This document shows positions 1-6,433 of a stretch of DNA of 7,372 nucleotides, one piece after another. The notes beneath the pieces were generated by a model, which worked only from the letters and a program-made list of their open reading frames with translations, had not been told where the DNA came from and made no database searches. This stretch comes from Prevotella sp. UBA2755 (lineage in GTDB: Bacteria; Bacteroidota; Bacteroidia; Bacteroidales; Bacteroidaceae): positions 1 through 7,372 of the forward strand of contig DEJF01000078.1 in assembly GCA_002353225.1 (NCBI GenBank). Reading direction: 5' to 3'. The position numbers and the translations under genes are program-made. Every line of letters starts with the position of its first letter. Within the stretch, counting starts at the first letter, position 1.

Positions 1-68
1 TTCATCGAACTCACGTTAATTAACATCACAAAGTAATAGTAAAAAGGCAACAGGGCACCAATGAGCAC
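1..68 (-). CDS. Possible start of a small hydrophobic protein, cut by window edge
   Basis: Downstream of the RHS gene a minus-strand frame opens at a GTG and stays open to the left edge, giving 22 codons. The product would begin (M/V)LIGALLPFYYYFVMLIN, which resembles the first transmembrane helix of a membrane protein. A GAGG lies six bases before the GTG, unusual here because the other genes have no evident Shine-Dalgarno site. The position directly after an RHS gene is where immunity proteins are usually encoded, and membrane proteins are common among them. The frame is short and has no ATG start, so chance is a serious alternative. No family can be named. Confidence 0.2.
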   Translation of the reverse strand, partial: MLIGALLPFYYYFVMLINVSSM

Positions 69-113
69 ACTGTTATCCTCATATTATGTGGCAGATCTCC
101 AACATTAATATTT

Positions 114-644
114 TTACCATTCCCATCTATACAGATGACCAAACCATGAATTATAAACTCTTTCATTTACATCGTTGCCAAATATCCCTTTCATGGCTTT
201 ATCTACCAACGACACTCCATCATCAATCAGTTTTCCTTGGAATCCACGAATCATAAAATAACTAGCCGCACCAACTTCTGTTACAAAGAGCCCAATTGCA
301 ACCCAAGCAGGTGCTCCTGTAGTAGTTGTTGTTAGTACGACATTCATGTTTGATATAGTCCCCTCTGTTGCATATGCAGCTCCCAAATGAGATTCCAAAG
401 CACTTAATTCTACTAAATCTACTGCAGAGGCGAATCCTCCTGCTCCACCAGCCCCCCCTGTAACGGTTGCCGTCGTACTTGCTGCTGCAGTTGTGGCAAC
501 GGTGCTTCCTGCAGTTGTTGTAACAATCTTACCACCTAAAACTCCTAATTCCAAATTAAAAAGTTCCGATGATGTTGCATAAATTAAATCAATCAATTCG
601 GGTGTCGCATATTCTACTCCTGCAATTGCTTCAGAAAACATTTT
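114..644 (-). other. Variable C-terminal tail of the RHS protein (residues 1321-1496)
   Basis: The tail follows the conserved DPEG that closes the RHS core, the usual border between shell and exchangeable cargo in polymorphic toxins. It contains a low-complexity Thr/Ala/Gly tract (about 1361-1390). A hydrophobic segment at about 1432-1453 (APAWVAIGLFVTEVGAASYF) could span a membrane. A polar, aromatic end follows (DKAMKGIF, then YNSWFGHLYRWEW). I recognise no nuclease, deaminase or ADP-ribosyltransferase motif. A pore-forming or membrane-acting cargo, or a decayed one, would fit. That assignment is inference. Confidence 0.6.
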
Positions 645-3600
645 TCCTTCTGGGTCAATATTCATAATAGGATTATTGTCTGCATAAGGATAAAGGTTGG
701 TGCTCCAGATGGGGTCTTCGCTGAGGAAGCGACCGATGGTGGGGTCATAATGGCGGGCACGCATGTAGTAGAGGTAATCGTCCAAAACCATCACACCATA
801 TTTGCCAACATATTGGAAGGGGTTATAGTCGGTTTCCTCTTTCTGGATTACGTTGCCGAAATCGTCATACTGATACTTATGCGTGATATTACCATCATCA
901 TCGACGATGGCGACCACAGAGCCACGCATGTCGGTGACATAATAGTCCAATTCGCCATCAGGCGAGAATCGCGCCTCTAGACCTATTCCATAGATATAAC
1001 TGCAACCCGACTTTGATTCGCTGATTACGTTGCCATACCCCAACGGATTGATGGTAAAATCTGTATCGCCATAACTTCGGATCATGCCCAATGGGTCATA
1101 GTTTATCTTCACACCATCAGCATCTACCAATCGGTCCCTCTTGTTCCACTCGTAGGTTTCATCGCCACGCTTTGTTGTGTTTCCGTTGGCATCGTAGGTG
1201 AACGACAGATCACCAGCCTTCAAGATATGGTTGCCGTCATCGTATGAATAGTCTGTAGTGACCGACTCCTCATACTTATTTTGGTATGGCTCAGTGACCG
1301 TTTGCTCAATAATGTTGCCGACCTTATCTAAAGCATAAGTATAGCAGGCCACAACGGTACCGCTGCTCAGTTTTGTGGTTTTGCTGGTCAGACGACCTAT
1401 CGCATCGTAACCATATTCAGTGGTCATGCCATTGGGATACTCTACCCTATCGAGTTTGCTGTCCTTGCGATAGGTATAGGTGATACCCCCCCCTGTTTTA
1501 CTGCCGTCACTACACACCATGTTCCACTGAACGGTCTTCATACGGTTTAAACCGTCGTAAGTATAAAACACCATGCTGCCATTGGGATAATCCACCTCCG
1601 TCACATTGTTGTTATTATCGTAGTAATACTTTACGGAGTTTGAACTACTACCACTATATTTCACTTTTGACGGGCGGTTGAATCCATCGTAGTCAAAAGT
1701 GATAGTGCTACTGCCATCAGAAACCGACGAGAGACGCATATTGTTGTCGTATGCGTATGAATTGACACCATCGTTCGTAATGCGGCCGAGTTGATCATAG
1801 ATGCACTCCAATCGTGTGCCGTCGGGCTTGATATAGGCAGCGAGTGTCCCATCGCTATTATACCCATATTGTTTTGTTACCCCTGCAAATGATACCGATG
1901 TCAGCCAGTCGGTTGTGTTGTCGTAAGTCATAGTGGTCACACCGCCCTTAGCATTGGTGATGCTGGTCAAGTTGTTGTTCTTGTCATAGACATAGTGTGT
2001 AACATGCCCCATGGGGTCTGTTTCACTCGTCAAGAAGTCGTTGTTGTTATAAACAAAACTACTGGTACGTCCAAGGGCATCGGTAACACTTGTCTGGCGG
2101 CTGGCGTCATCGTAGACAGCAGAGGTTTGGAGTCCGAGGACAGGCAATATGGTTTTTATCAGATTGCCGTATTTGTTATAGTCAAACTGTGTTTTGACAC
2201 CCATGGCGTTTGTTATTTCCATAATCAGTCCCTTGCTGTCGACGGTGAAACTTTGCGTCACCTCTTCAGGAGCCGAGACACTGGTCAGGTTGCCTTTGGC
2301 GTCGTAACTATATGTCGTAGTATTGCCATTCGGGTCGGTGATACTGGTCAGATTGTTCATTTCGTCGTATGTCATCGATGTGGTCAGCGTGCCATTACCA
2401 CTTACCGTCATGCTCGTCACGTTACCCTTTGCATCATAACTGATATTGCTGATATTTGTCTTGTTGCTTTGCAGAGCCGTTGGTAGTTCCTGATGCTCCT
2501 CTATGCCGTAGGTGCCTTTGATAAACATTCCCTGAGCCCCAGTCAGACTTGTCATAGCGTTATTTTCATTGAAACTAAAATCGTATGTCAATGCCCCAGA
2601 TTCCCGCTCCACATTAACCTGCGACTTTGTAGAGATACTGTTGCTGTAACTGGCCGCCACACTGACGCTGGTCTTCGTTGCCGGCACGCCGTTTTGGCCA
2701 CTCACTGTATTCTTCAAACGGCAATTGGCATCATACTCGTTCTCTACATAGTTGCCCTTTGGCAGATGGATGCGGGCGAGCAACTTCGATGTTCCTGCCT
2801 TCGTCAGGTCGGCATACTCATAAGTTGTCGTGTTGCCCTCGGCATCCGTAAAACTCTTTAATTGTTTTTTGCCAGTCTGCTTGTTATCAAAGTATTCAAA
2901 CTTAATAATACGATTCAACGGATCTCTCACCCCTGTAAGCAGATCTGTGCCGCTCAGATAGGAGAAATCCAGAGAACGTTGTCCGTCACTCACGTTACTA
3001 ATGCGCTTTGAGCCATTCTGTCCGTTTTCGTAGTTGATGGTCAGCGTATTGCCATTACGGTCTTTTATACTGGAAAGATAGAATACTGCGGTTCCTGAAC
3101 CACCCTGTTTGCTGAAGAGATATTCCACTTGTTTCTTAGACTTGATGGTCAGTTCATCACCGCCATCATAAATCATCTCATCATAGACACCCATAGACTC
3201 AGGCACAAGTTTACTACCATTCGACTTATACACGTTGATGTCACCACCGCCCCAGTGTACAATCACACGCAGGCCATTGTCTTCAGTATCCTTCTGATAG
3301 TCACCCACCACGGTGATAAAAGAGTGGTAGTTGTGGCTCCATCCATCCCCAAGAGGCTGATAACTGTCATTCTCCTCTGTTTTCGACTTATCGCCGAAAA
3401 GCACACTGGGCAAAGTAGTATTATATGAATTATACGTATGCGTGAAAGCCAGAGGCACCACGCCATTGAGTGCAAAACTGGTCTTTGTGTAGTGCTGGAA
3501 GTTACCCATCTGCATGCCTAATCCCAGTGAGATAGTTGCCAGTGTTGTGTTCAGAGGTTCGAAATAGTCTGCTGTCTGCGGATTAGGATCATCTATTTCC

Positions 3601-4604
3601 CCTGCCTCAACCTTTTGCATGATACGGGTCAGCATCACGAATGCCTCACCACGCAGACAGTCGTCATAAGGACGGAATTCGGCATTGTTTGTCGTAATAA
3701 TACCTAATGCAGCGGCTCTACGGATATATCCCATCTTGACAGAATCATTGGCGGCAAGAGCCACAACGTTCTCATCATTTGGAAAAGGATTGTCAGAACC
3801 ATTTAAGTCTGGACGAATGTTAAAAGTCTCCATTAGGACTTTCAAGGTATGAACTCTGGATATGGCATCATCTGGAACAAAATTCAGCCGATTACGGTCA
3901 AAGGGAGATACACCATCACCATATTCCAAGTAGAGAAGAGCGCGGGCCGCCTGATAATAATACTCATTATCAGTAGTCTTCGTGGCGATATCCTCATAGA
4001 CGGTCGGGTAAAAATCTGATGCTACAGTCGCTGGCATTTCCCTGCCGTTTAACAGATATACGCCTCTGAATGCAATCTTTGCTAAATGAGAGCGTTTCAG
4101 TACTCCCTCAACATCTGTCTTCCCATCCTCCTTTGAGCCATTCAGGACAGAGCGTTCGCACAGAAAAAAAGTAGCTGCATAATAGTCGCTGGATGTCGGC
4201 ACGTCTGAAAGGTCGCAGTCGCCTGCCGGAGGAGTCCCAGCGGTAGTAAAATGCCATACAGGACTGACTTGCTCTAAATTCCAGGTTGATTTAGAATACT
4301 CCATCACTCGCCAATAATAGACAGTACCAGGTTGATCCGCGTTTATGTTAACACTATATACCCGATTTGAAGTGCGTATAGACTTCTTTGATGAAAAATC
4401 TGGTTTTGTACTATATTGAACTTCATAAATACCTGTACCATAGTAATCGTCACTTGTATTGCACGACACATATACCGAGCCAACTTGAATGTCAGTGGCA
4501 CCATCCGCTGGACTCGGACTATGCAATACGTAATCTTGTGCCATCAAGACTTGTGTGAGGCAAAGGCAAATTAAAATAATATAATAGCGAAAATAACGGT
4601 TCAT
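114..4604 (-). CDS. Secreted SLH- and Fn3-containing RHS/YD-repeat protein, putative polymorphic toxin or surface shell protein
   Basis: This 1496-residue protein begins with a Sec signal peptide (hydrophobic core 8-20, likely cut LMA|QD at 22/23). An Fn3/Ig-like domain follows (24-122; YYWRV and SPVWHFTT strands), then three S-layer-homology-like modules (about 131-184, 196-264, 274-330) and a DUF6531-like entry segment (about 355-430; PLAFTHTYNSYN, LGDGWSHNYHSF). About 24 YD repeats occupy about 510-1255. The RHS-associated core spans about 1262-1320 (YYMRARHYDPTIGRF, then NNPIMNIDPEG). A 176-residue tail follows. YD repeats are known to form a hollow beta-shell that encloses a C-terminal cargo, often a toxin. 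The signal peptide argues for Sec export rather than T6SS loading. No PAAR domain or T9SS C-terminal signal is seen. The ATG is 14 bp after the dockerin gene's stop, so the two are probably co-transcribed. The cargo's activity is not recognised, and a structural or adhesive role remains possible. Confidence 0.93.
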   Translation of the reverse strand: MNRYFRYYIILICLCLTQVLMAQDYVLHSPSPADGATDIQVGSVYVSCNTSDDYYGTGIYEVQYSTKPDFSSKKSIRTSNRVYSVNINADQPGTVYYWRVMEYSKSTWNLEQVSPVWHFTTAGTPPAGDCDLSDVPTSSDYYAATFFLCERSVLNGSKEDGKTDVEGVLKRSHLAKIAFRGVYLLNGREMPATVASDFYPTVYEDIATKTTDNEYYYQAARALLYLEYGDGVSPFDRNRLNFVPDDAISRVHTLKVLMETFNIRPDLNGSDNPFPNDENVVALAANDSVKMGYIRRAAALGIITTNNAEFRPYDDCLRGEAFVMLTRIMQKVEAGEIDDPNPQTADYFEPLNTTLATISLGLGMQMGNFQHYTKTSFALNGVVPLAFTHTYNSYNTTLPSVLFGDKSKTEENDSYQPLGDGWSHNYHSFITVVGDYQKDTEDNGLRVIVHWGGGDINVYKSNGSKLVPESMGVYDEMIYDGGDELTIKSKKQVEYLFSKQGGSGTAVFYLSSIKDRNGNTLTINYENGQNGSKRISNVSDGQRSLDFSYLSGTDLLTGVRDPLNRIIKFEYFDNKQTGKKQLKSFTDAEGNTTTYEYADLTKAGTSKLLARIHLPKGNYVENEYDANCRLKNTVSGQNGVPATKTSVSVAASYSNSISTKSQVNVERESGALTYDFSFNENNAMTSLTGAQGMFIKGTYGIEEHQELPTALQSNKTNISNISYDAKGNVTSMTVSGNGTLTTSMTYDEMNNLTSITDPNGNTTTYSYDAKGNLTSVSAPEEVTQSFTVDSKGLIMEITNAMGVKTQFDYNKYGNLIKTILPVLGLQTSAVYDDASRQTSVTDALGRTSSFVYNNNDFLTSETDPMGHVTHYVYDKNNNLTSITNAKGGVTTMTYDNTTDWLTSVSFAGVTKQYGYNSDGTLAAYIKPDGTRLECIYDQLGRITNDGVNSYAYDNNMRLSSVSDGSSTITFDYDGFNRPSKVKYSGSSSNSVKYYYDNNNNVTEVDYPNGSMVFYTYDGLNRMKTVQWNMVCSDGSKTGGGITYTYRKDSKLDRVEYPNGMTTEYGYDAIGRLTSKTTKLSSGTVVACYTYALDKVGNIIEQTVTEPYQNKYEESVTTDYSYDDGNHILKAGDLSFTYDANGNTTKRGDETYEWNKRDRLVDADGVKINYDPLGMIRSYGDTDFTINPLGYGNVISESKSGCSYIYGIGLEARFSPDGELDYYVTDMRGSVVAIVDDDGNITHKYQYDDFGNVIQKEETDYNPFQYVGKYGVMVLDDYLYYMRARHYDPTIGRFLSEDPIWSTNLYPYADNNPIMNIDPEGKMFSEAIAGVEYATPELIDLIYATSSELFNLELGVLGGKIVTTTAGSTVATTAAASTTATVTGGAGGAGGFASAVDLVELSALESHLGAAYATEGTISNMNVVLTTTTTGAPAWVAIGLFVTEVGAASYFMIRGFQGKLIDDGVSLVDKAMKGIFGNDVNERVYNSWFGHLYRWEW
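452..458 (-). repeat. G7 homopolymer in the RHS tail-coding region
   Basis: Seven consecutive C on the plus strand, read as seven G in the coding strand, encode part of the Gly/Ala tract of the RHS tail. Slippage here would shift the frame and replace roughly the last 110 residues. Confidence 0.6.
1486..1493 (-). repeat. G8 homopolymer inside the YD-repeat region
   Basis: Eight consecutive C on the plus strand, read as G8 in the coding strand, encode Gly1038-Gly1040 between two YD repeats. It is the longest G:C run I noticed in the window. A one-base slip would remove the RHS core and tail. Confidence 0.65.
3615..4214 (-). other. Triple S-layer-homology-like region of the RHS protein (residues 131-330)
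   Basis: Three diverged repeats follow the SLH pattern: a D[VI] opening, a helix, a G[IV]x turn, an F.P element, then a helix with an R(G/S)E-like start. Module 1 reads DVPTSSDYYAATFFL and ends KRSHLAKIAFRGVYL. Module 2 has YQAARALLYL, NFVPDDAISR and TLKVLMETF. Module 3 is clearest, with YIRRAAALGIIT, EFRPYDDCLRGE and AFVMLTRIM. SLH modules bind cell-wall-linked glycans in bacteria with S-layers. Their ligand in a Bacteroidales protein cannot be read from the sequence. Confidence 0.7.
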
Positions 4605-4618
4605 AATAAAAGAATGCT

Positions 4619-5017
4619 TTATTGTTTCAAAATAATGTTCACAATCTGAATGATGTCGGCTATGTTAATAACGTTGTCTTTATTGACATCAGCCGACTGT
4701 TCACAGAAATTAGTAGAGGGCCTACCCATGATATAGTTGACCATTTCCACGATATCAGTTACATCTACCTTTCCATCGCTATTGACATCTCCTGCCTTTT
4801 TTACAGCAGATGCCTTAAAAATCTTAGAAAGGCGGTTGCCAAGTTCATCGTAAGTGTAAAACGTCTCTCCTACTGGTGACACTACATGTATGAGGCGATT
4901 TAGCTTGTCATACTCGTATGTGGTCTTCTGCTCTTGCTGTGCTGATGACATTTGGCAGGAAGTTGTCATGATTAGTAATGCTATCAGCAATCTCTTATTC
5001 CACTTCAATACTTTCAT
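4619..5017 (-). CDS. Small exported protein with two YD repeats and a C-terminal type I dockerin
   Basis: The 132-residue product starts with a basic N-terminus and a hydrophobic stretch (9-17). Cleavage may fall at SSA|QQ (26/27), or at Cys21 if TTSC works as a weak lipobox. Residues 33-68 hold two YD repeats (YEYDKLNRL and YTYDELGNRL) like those of the RHS protein next door. Residues 76-131 are a full dockerin. Loop one has Asp77, Asn79, Asp81 and Asp88; loop two has Asp110, Asn112, Asp114 and Asp121. Each loop is followed by its helix (IVEMVNYIM and IIQIVNIIL). Dockerins bind calcium and usually dock to cohesins; in Bacteroidales, dockerin-like C-termini also occur on exported proteins with no known cellulosome. 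The gene leads the operon, with a promoter about 35 bp upstream and the RHS gene 14 bp downstream. A role as an adaptor for the RHS protein is inferred. Confidence 0.88.
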   Translation of the reverse strand: MKVLKWNKRLLIALLIMTTSCQMSSAQQEQKTTYEYDKLNRLIHVVSPVGETFYTYDELGNRLSKIFKASAVKKAGDVNSDGKVDVTDIVEMVNYIMGRPSTNFCEQSADVNKDNVINIADIIQIVNIILKQ

Positions 5018-5053
5018 GCTTAATTGAAAGTTAATAATTAATTATTTTTTCTG

Positions 5054-5084
5054 CAAAGATACAACAATTTTTTAATTGTACAAA
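5054..5084 (-). promoter_or_regulatory. Bacteroidetes-type promoter of the dockerin-YD/RHS operon
   Basis: On the minus strand a TTTG (-33 box, 5084-5081) is followed by a 19-base spacer and TATCTTTG (-7 box, 5061-5054). This matches the known Bacteroidetes sigma-ABfr consensus TTTG-N19-21-TAnnTTTG. Transcription would start near 5047, giving a leader of about 30 nt before the ATG at 5017. The leader is AT-rich and shows no Shine-Dalgarno sequence, as is normal for this phylum. Confidence 0.85.
5064..5083. repeat. Two overlapping palindromes inside the promoter
   Basis: ACAATT-TTTT-AATTGT (5064-5079) has perfect 6-bp arms and lies in the promoter spacer. TTGTACAA (5076-5083), a perfect 8-bp palindrome, overlaps the -33 box. 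Such placement would suit a repressor operator. The region is very AT-rich, so chance symmetry is also plausible. Confidence 0.4.
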
Positions 5085-5113
5085 AAAAACTTCACTAGTA
5101 TCTCTTAAAATTG

Positions 5114-5131
5114 TTTAAATTCAAATTTAAA
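5114..5131. repeat. AT-rich 18-bp near-perfect palindrome upstream of the promoter
   Basis: TTTAAATT-CA-AATTTAAA has 8-bp arms around a two-base centre. It lies 30 bp upstream of the -33 box, between the promoter and the IS remnant. It could be an upstream promoter element, an operator, or the AT-rich target into which the IS inserted. Confidence 0.4.
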
Positions 5132-5186
5132 TCTCTCATGCACAACGTTTTAGCCCTCCGACACCCTGTCCAGGTTTTGAAATGCT

Positions 5187-5194
5187 TACCTTTG
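5187..5194 (+). promoter_or_regulatory. -7 box of the former transposase gene
   Basis: TACCTTTG matches the Bacteroidetes TAnnTTTG element and lies 25 bp upstream of the transposase ATG. No good TTTG is found 19-21 bp further upstream, so any remaining activity is probably weak. Confidence 0.45.
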
Positions 5195-5219
5195 CATCCG
5201 ATTCAAAATCGGAACAGAT

Positions 5220-5519
5220 ATGAATATAGGGACATTCGTTTTTGCATAGATAGTACAGTTCCTCCCTCAGAGGCAGTTCAGGCGCATACTCAACAAATAC
5301 AACGACAGGACCCAAGGCTGGGCGATGTCTCACTGGAACCATTTGATGGTTCTGATGTTCGGTCAGTTCATGGGCTGCAGAAGCCTCAGGGAAATCACAG
5401 ATATTACAATCGCCCATTCCAAGAAGTCTAAACACCTCGGATTTGGCCACCAGCCCGTCAACAGGCAAATGCTGTTGAAGGCCAATAAAACTGGGGGACT
5501 TGATGATTTCAGTTACTTC
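5220..5519 (+). pseudogene. N-terminal fragment of an IS4-family transposase (DUF4372-like), with amber stop
   Basis: The frame starts at an ATG and reads MNIGTFVFA, then TAG at 5247-5249. It continues without a break: IVQFLPQRQFRRILNKYN, then WNHLMVLMFGQFMGCRSLRE, HLGFGHQPVNRQMLLKAN and finally DDFSYF. I recognise this as the DUF4372 N-terminal region of Bacteroidales IS4-family transposases, which typically have W.QL..MMFGQL..R.SLR, HLG.G..V.RS.L.KAN and FEEFAY at these places. About 100 of an expected roughly 380-400 codons remain and the DDE catalytic domain is gone, so it cannot transpose. It runs antisense to the flanking genes. A start at the later Met (5325) would give only a short fragment of the domain. 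Confidence 0.85.
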
Positions 5520-5896
5520 CCAAAAAGGATGTCGCCTATAAAGTTAGCCCATCCGTAGTCTTTGTAGAACATGAGGTCATCCCTGCGGCTGAACACAGAT
5601 TGGGGGTAGTACTTGGTGCTCGTCTTGAATTTGTTGGCATGTGGATTCATCATCATCGTCTTGTTTGGCCTCATGACGACCACTGAGTTCAGACTGTCTG
5701 GCCTTTTCATGAACAGCCAAGGGCGATAGCTGACGCCGGGCACCCTGCTTCTTCCAAAACGATATTCCAGTTTCCACATTACTGAGTCGTTTTGATGGGT
5801 AGCTGGTAGCAGGGATTGTGCTGACGCGGCCATGCACGACAGGGTAGCCGCTAACGCCATGGTGAGTGCCAGTCTTTTCCAGTTTAGTTTTTCCAT
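5513..5896 (-). CDS. Small exported protein of unknown function
   Basis: The 127-residue product has a clear Sec signal peptide: KLNWKR, a hydrophobic core 9-19, and cleavage at ASA|QS (26/27). The mature part of about 100 residues is basic and rich in Trp, Tyr, Met and Arg (for example KLEYRFGRSRVPG, RPWLFMKRPDS, FYKDYGWANFIGD). It has no Cys and no transmembrane helix. I do not recognise a family. The ATG lies 7 bp after the phosphatase stop, so the two are very likely co-transcribed. The last codons and the TAA stop lie inside, or at the border of, the IS4 remnant on the opposite strand. The natural C-terminus may therefore have been longer and the present one IS-derived. Confidence 0.75.
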   Translation of the reverse strand: MEKLNWKRLALTMALAATLSCMAASAQSLLPATHQNDSVMWKLEYRFGRSRVPGVSYRPWLFMKRPDSLNSVVVMRPNKTMMMNPHANKFKTSTKYYPQSVFSRRDDLMFYKDYGWANFIGDILFGK

Positions 5897-5903
5897 ATAG
5901 TAG

Positions 5904-6380
5904 TTATTTTGTCGTTAAAAGTGTGTCCAACAATCCACGGCATCCCTCCAGCACGTCCCTCCAAGTGGCCTCGAAGTCGCCTGTGTACCAAGGGTCGGCC
6001 ACGTCGCCCGGCCGGTTGGTGTAGTCCATGAGCATCACGACTTTCCCGTCAGGGTCTCCGCCGCAGATGCGGTGGATGTTGCGGATGTTCCATGTGTCCA
6101 TGCCTACCAGCAGGTCGAAGCGGTCGTAGTCACTGCGCGTCATCTGGCGGGCCGTCTTGCCCTGGCATCCGATGTTGTGCTCAGCTAATTTTCGGCGTGC
6201 TGGGGGATATACGCTGTTGCCGATCTCCTCGGTCGACGTTGCTGCCGACTCAATATGGAAATCGGCTGCCATGCCTGCTTCCTGAACAAGATGCTTCATC
6301 ACAAACTCCGCCATCGGACTGCGACAGATGTTGCCGTGGCAAACGAAAAGTATTCTCTTTATATTATTATTATTCAACAT
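5904..6380 (-). CDS. Low-molecular-weight protein tyrosine phosphatase
   Basis: This 158-residue cytoplasmic enzyme should hydrolyse phosphotyrosine on proteins. The P-loop near the N-terminus reads VCHGNICRSPMAEF. It carries the CX5R signature, with nucleophile Cys14, second Cys19, phosphate-binding Arg20 and Ser21. The general acid is in ADPWYTGDF (Asp129). The family's usual loop is DPYY-like, so Trp131 is a small variation. Length and the SAATSTEEIGN segment after the second strand also fit the family. In bacteria such enzymes often regulate capsule or exopolysaccharide tyrosine kinases, or housekeeping targets; no kinase or polysaccharide gene is visible here. The gene follows hsdR by 53 bp and precedes the exported-protein gene by 7 bp. 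No strong promoter is seen in the 53-bp gap. Confidence 0.95.
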   Translation of the reverse strand: MLNNNNIKRILFVCHGNICRSPMAEFVMKHLVQEAGMAADFHIESAATSTEEIGNSVYPPARRKLAEHNIGCQGKTARQMTRSDYDRFDLLVGMDTWNIRNIHRICGGDPDGKVVMLMDYTNRPGDVADPWYTGDFEATWRDVLEGCRGLLDTLLTTK

Positions 6381-6402
6381 ATTACAAATTATCAGTCTAT
6401 AT

Positions 6403-6423
6403 TGGTTTACATTATGGTTTACA
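6403..6423. repeat. Tandem 9-bp direct repeat upstream of the phosphatase gene
   Basis: TGGTTTACA occurs at 6403-6411 and again at 6415-6423. Read on the coding strand this is TGTAAACCA twice with a 12-bp period, 23-43 bp upstream of the phosphatase ATG. The spacing of just over one helical turn would suit paired binding of a regulator. The short length leaves chance open. Confidence 0.35.
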
Positions 6424-6433
6424 ATTTTATCAT

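Larger units (their letters stand above)
5140..5519 (+). mobile_element. Remnant of an IS4-family insertion sequence
   Basis: This region keeps the left part of an IS: a leader with a TACCTTTG -7 box, a short inverted repeat CCGATT-CAA-AATCGG (5199-5213) just before the start codon, and the first 100 codons of a transposase. The rest of the transposase, including the catalytic DDE domain, and the right end are absent. The left boundary is a guess between about 5132 and 5180, because I could not identify a terminal inverted repeat. The right boundary is where transposase-like sequence stops. Confidence 0.7.

Noticed and set aside
1995..2861. Plus-strand frames of 163 and 122 codons opposite the RHS gene
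   Set aside because: They lie wholly antisense to YD repeats and have no recognisable domain or promoter; long antisense frames are expected opposite a repetitive gene of this composition.
114..4604. T6SS-delivered RHS effector
   Set aside because: The protein has a Sec signal peptide and Fn3/SLH-like modules, with no PAAR domain, and no T6SS genes are in the window.
5199..5213. CCGATT-CAA-AATCGG as an intrinsic terminator
   Set aside because: The stem is only 6 bp and no T run follows on either strand; it belongs to the leader of the transposase remnant.
5136..5468. Minus-strand 110-codon frame, Cys-rich with CNICDFPE and CPYIHIC, as a zinc-binding protein
   Set aside because: It starts only at TTG and is the exact antisense of a recognisable IS4-family transposase N-terminus; the plus-strand reading explains the sequence better.
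5577..5837. Minus-strand 86-codon frame overlapping the exported-protein gene
   Set aside because: It is out of frame within a gene that has a clear signal peptide and operon spacing; the product is low in hydrophobic residues and has no domain.
6381..6433. Promoter for the phosphatase gene at TAATTTG on the minus strand
   Set aside because: It is one base short of TAnnTTTG and no TTTG lies 19-21 bp upstream.
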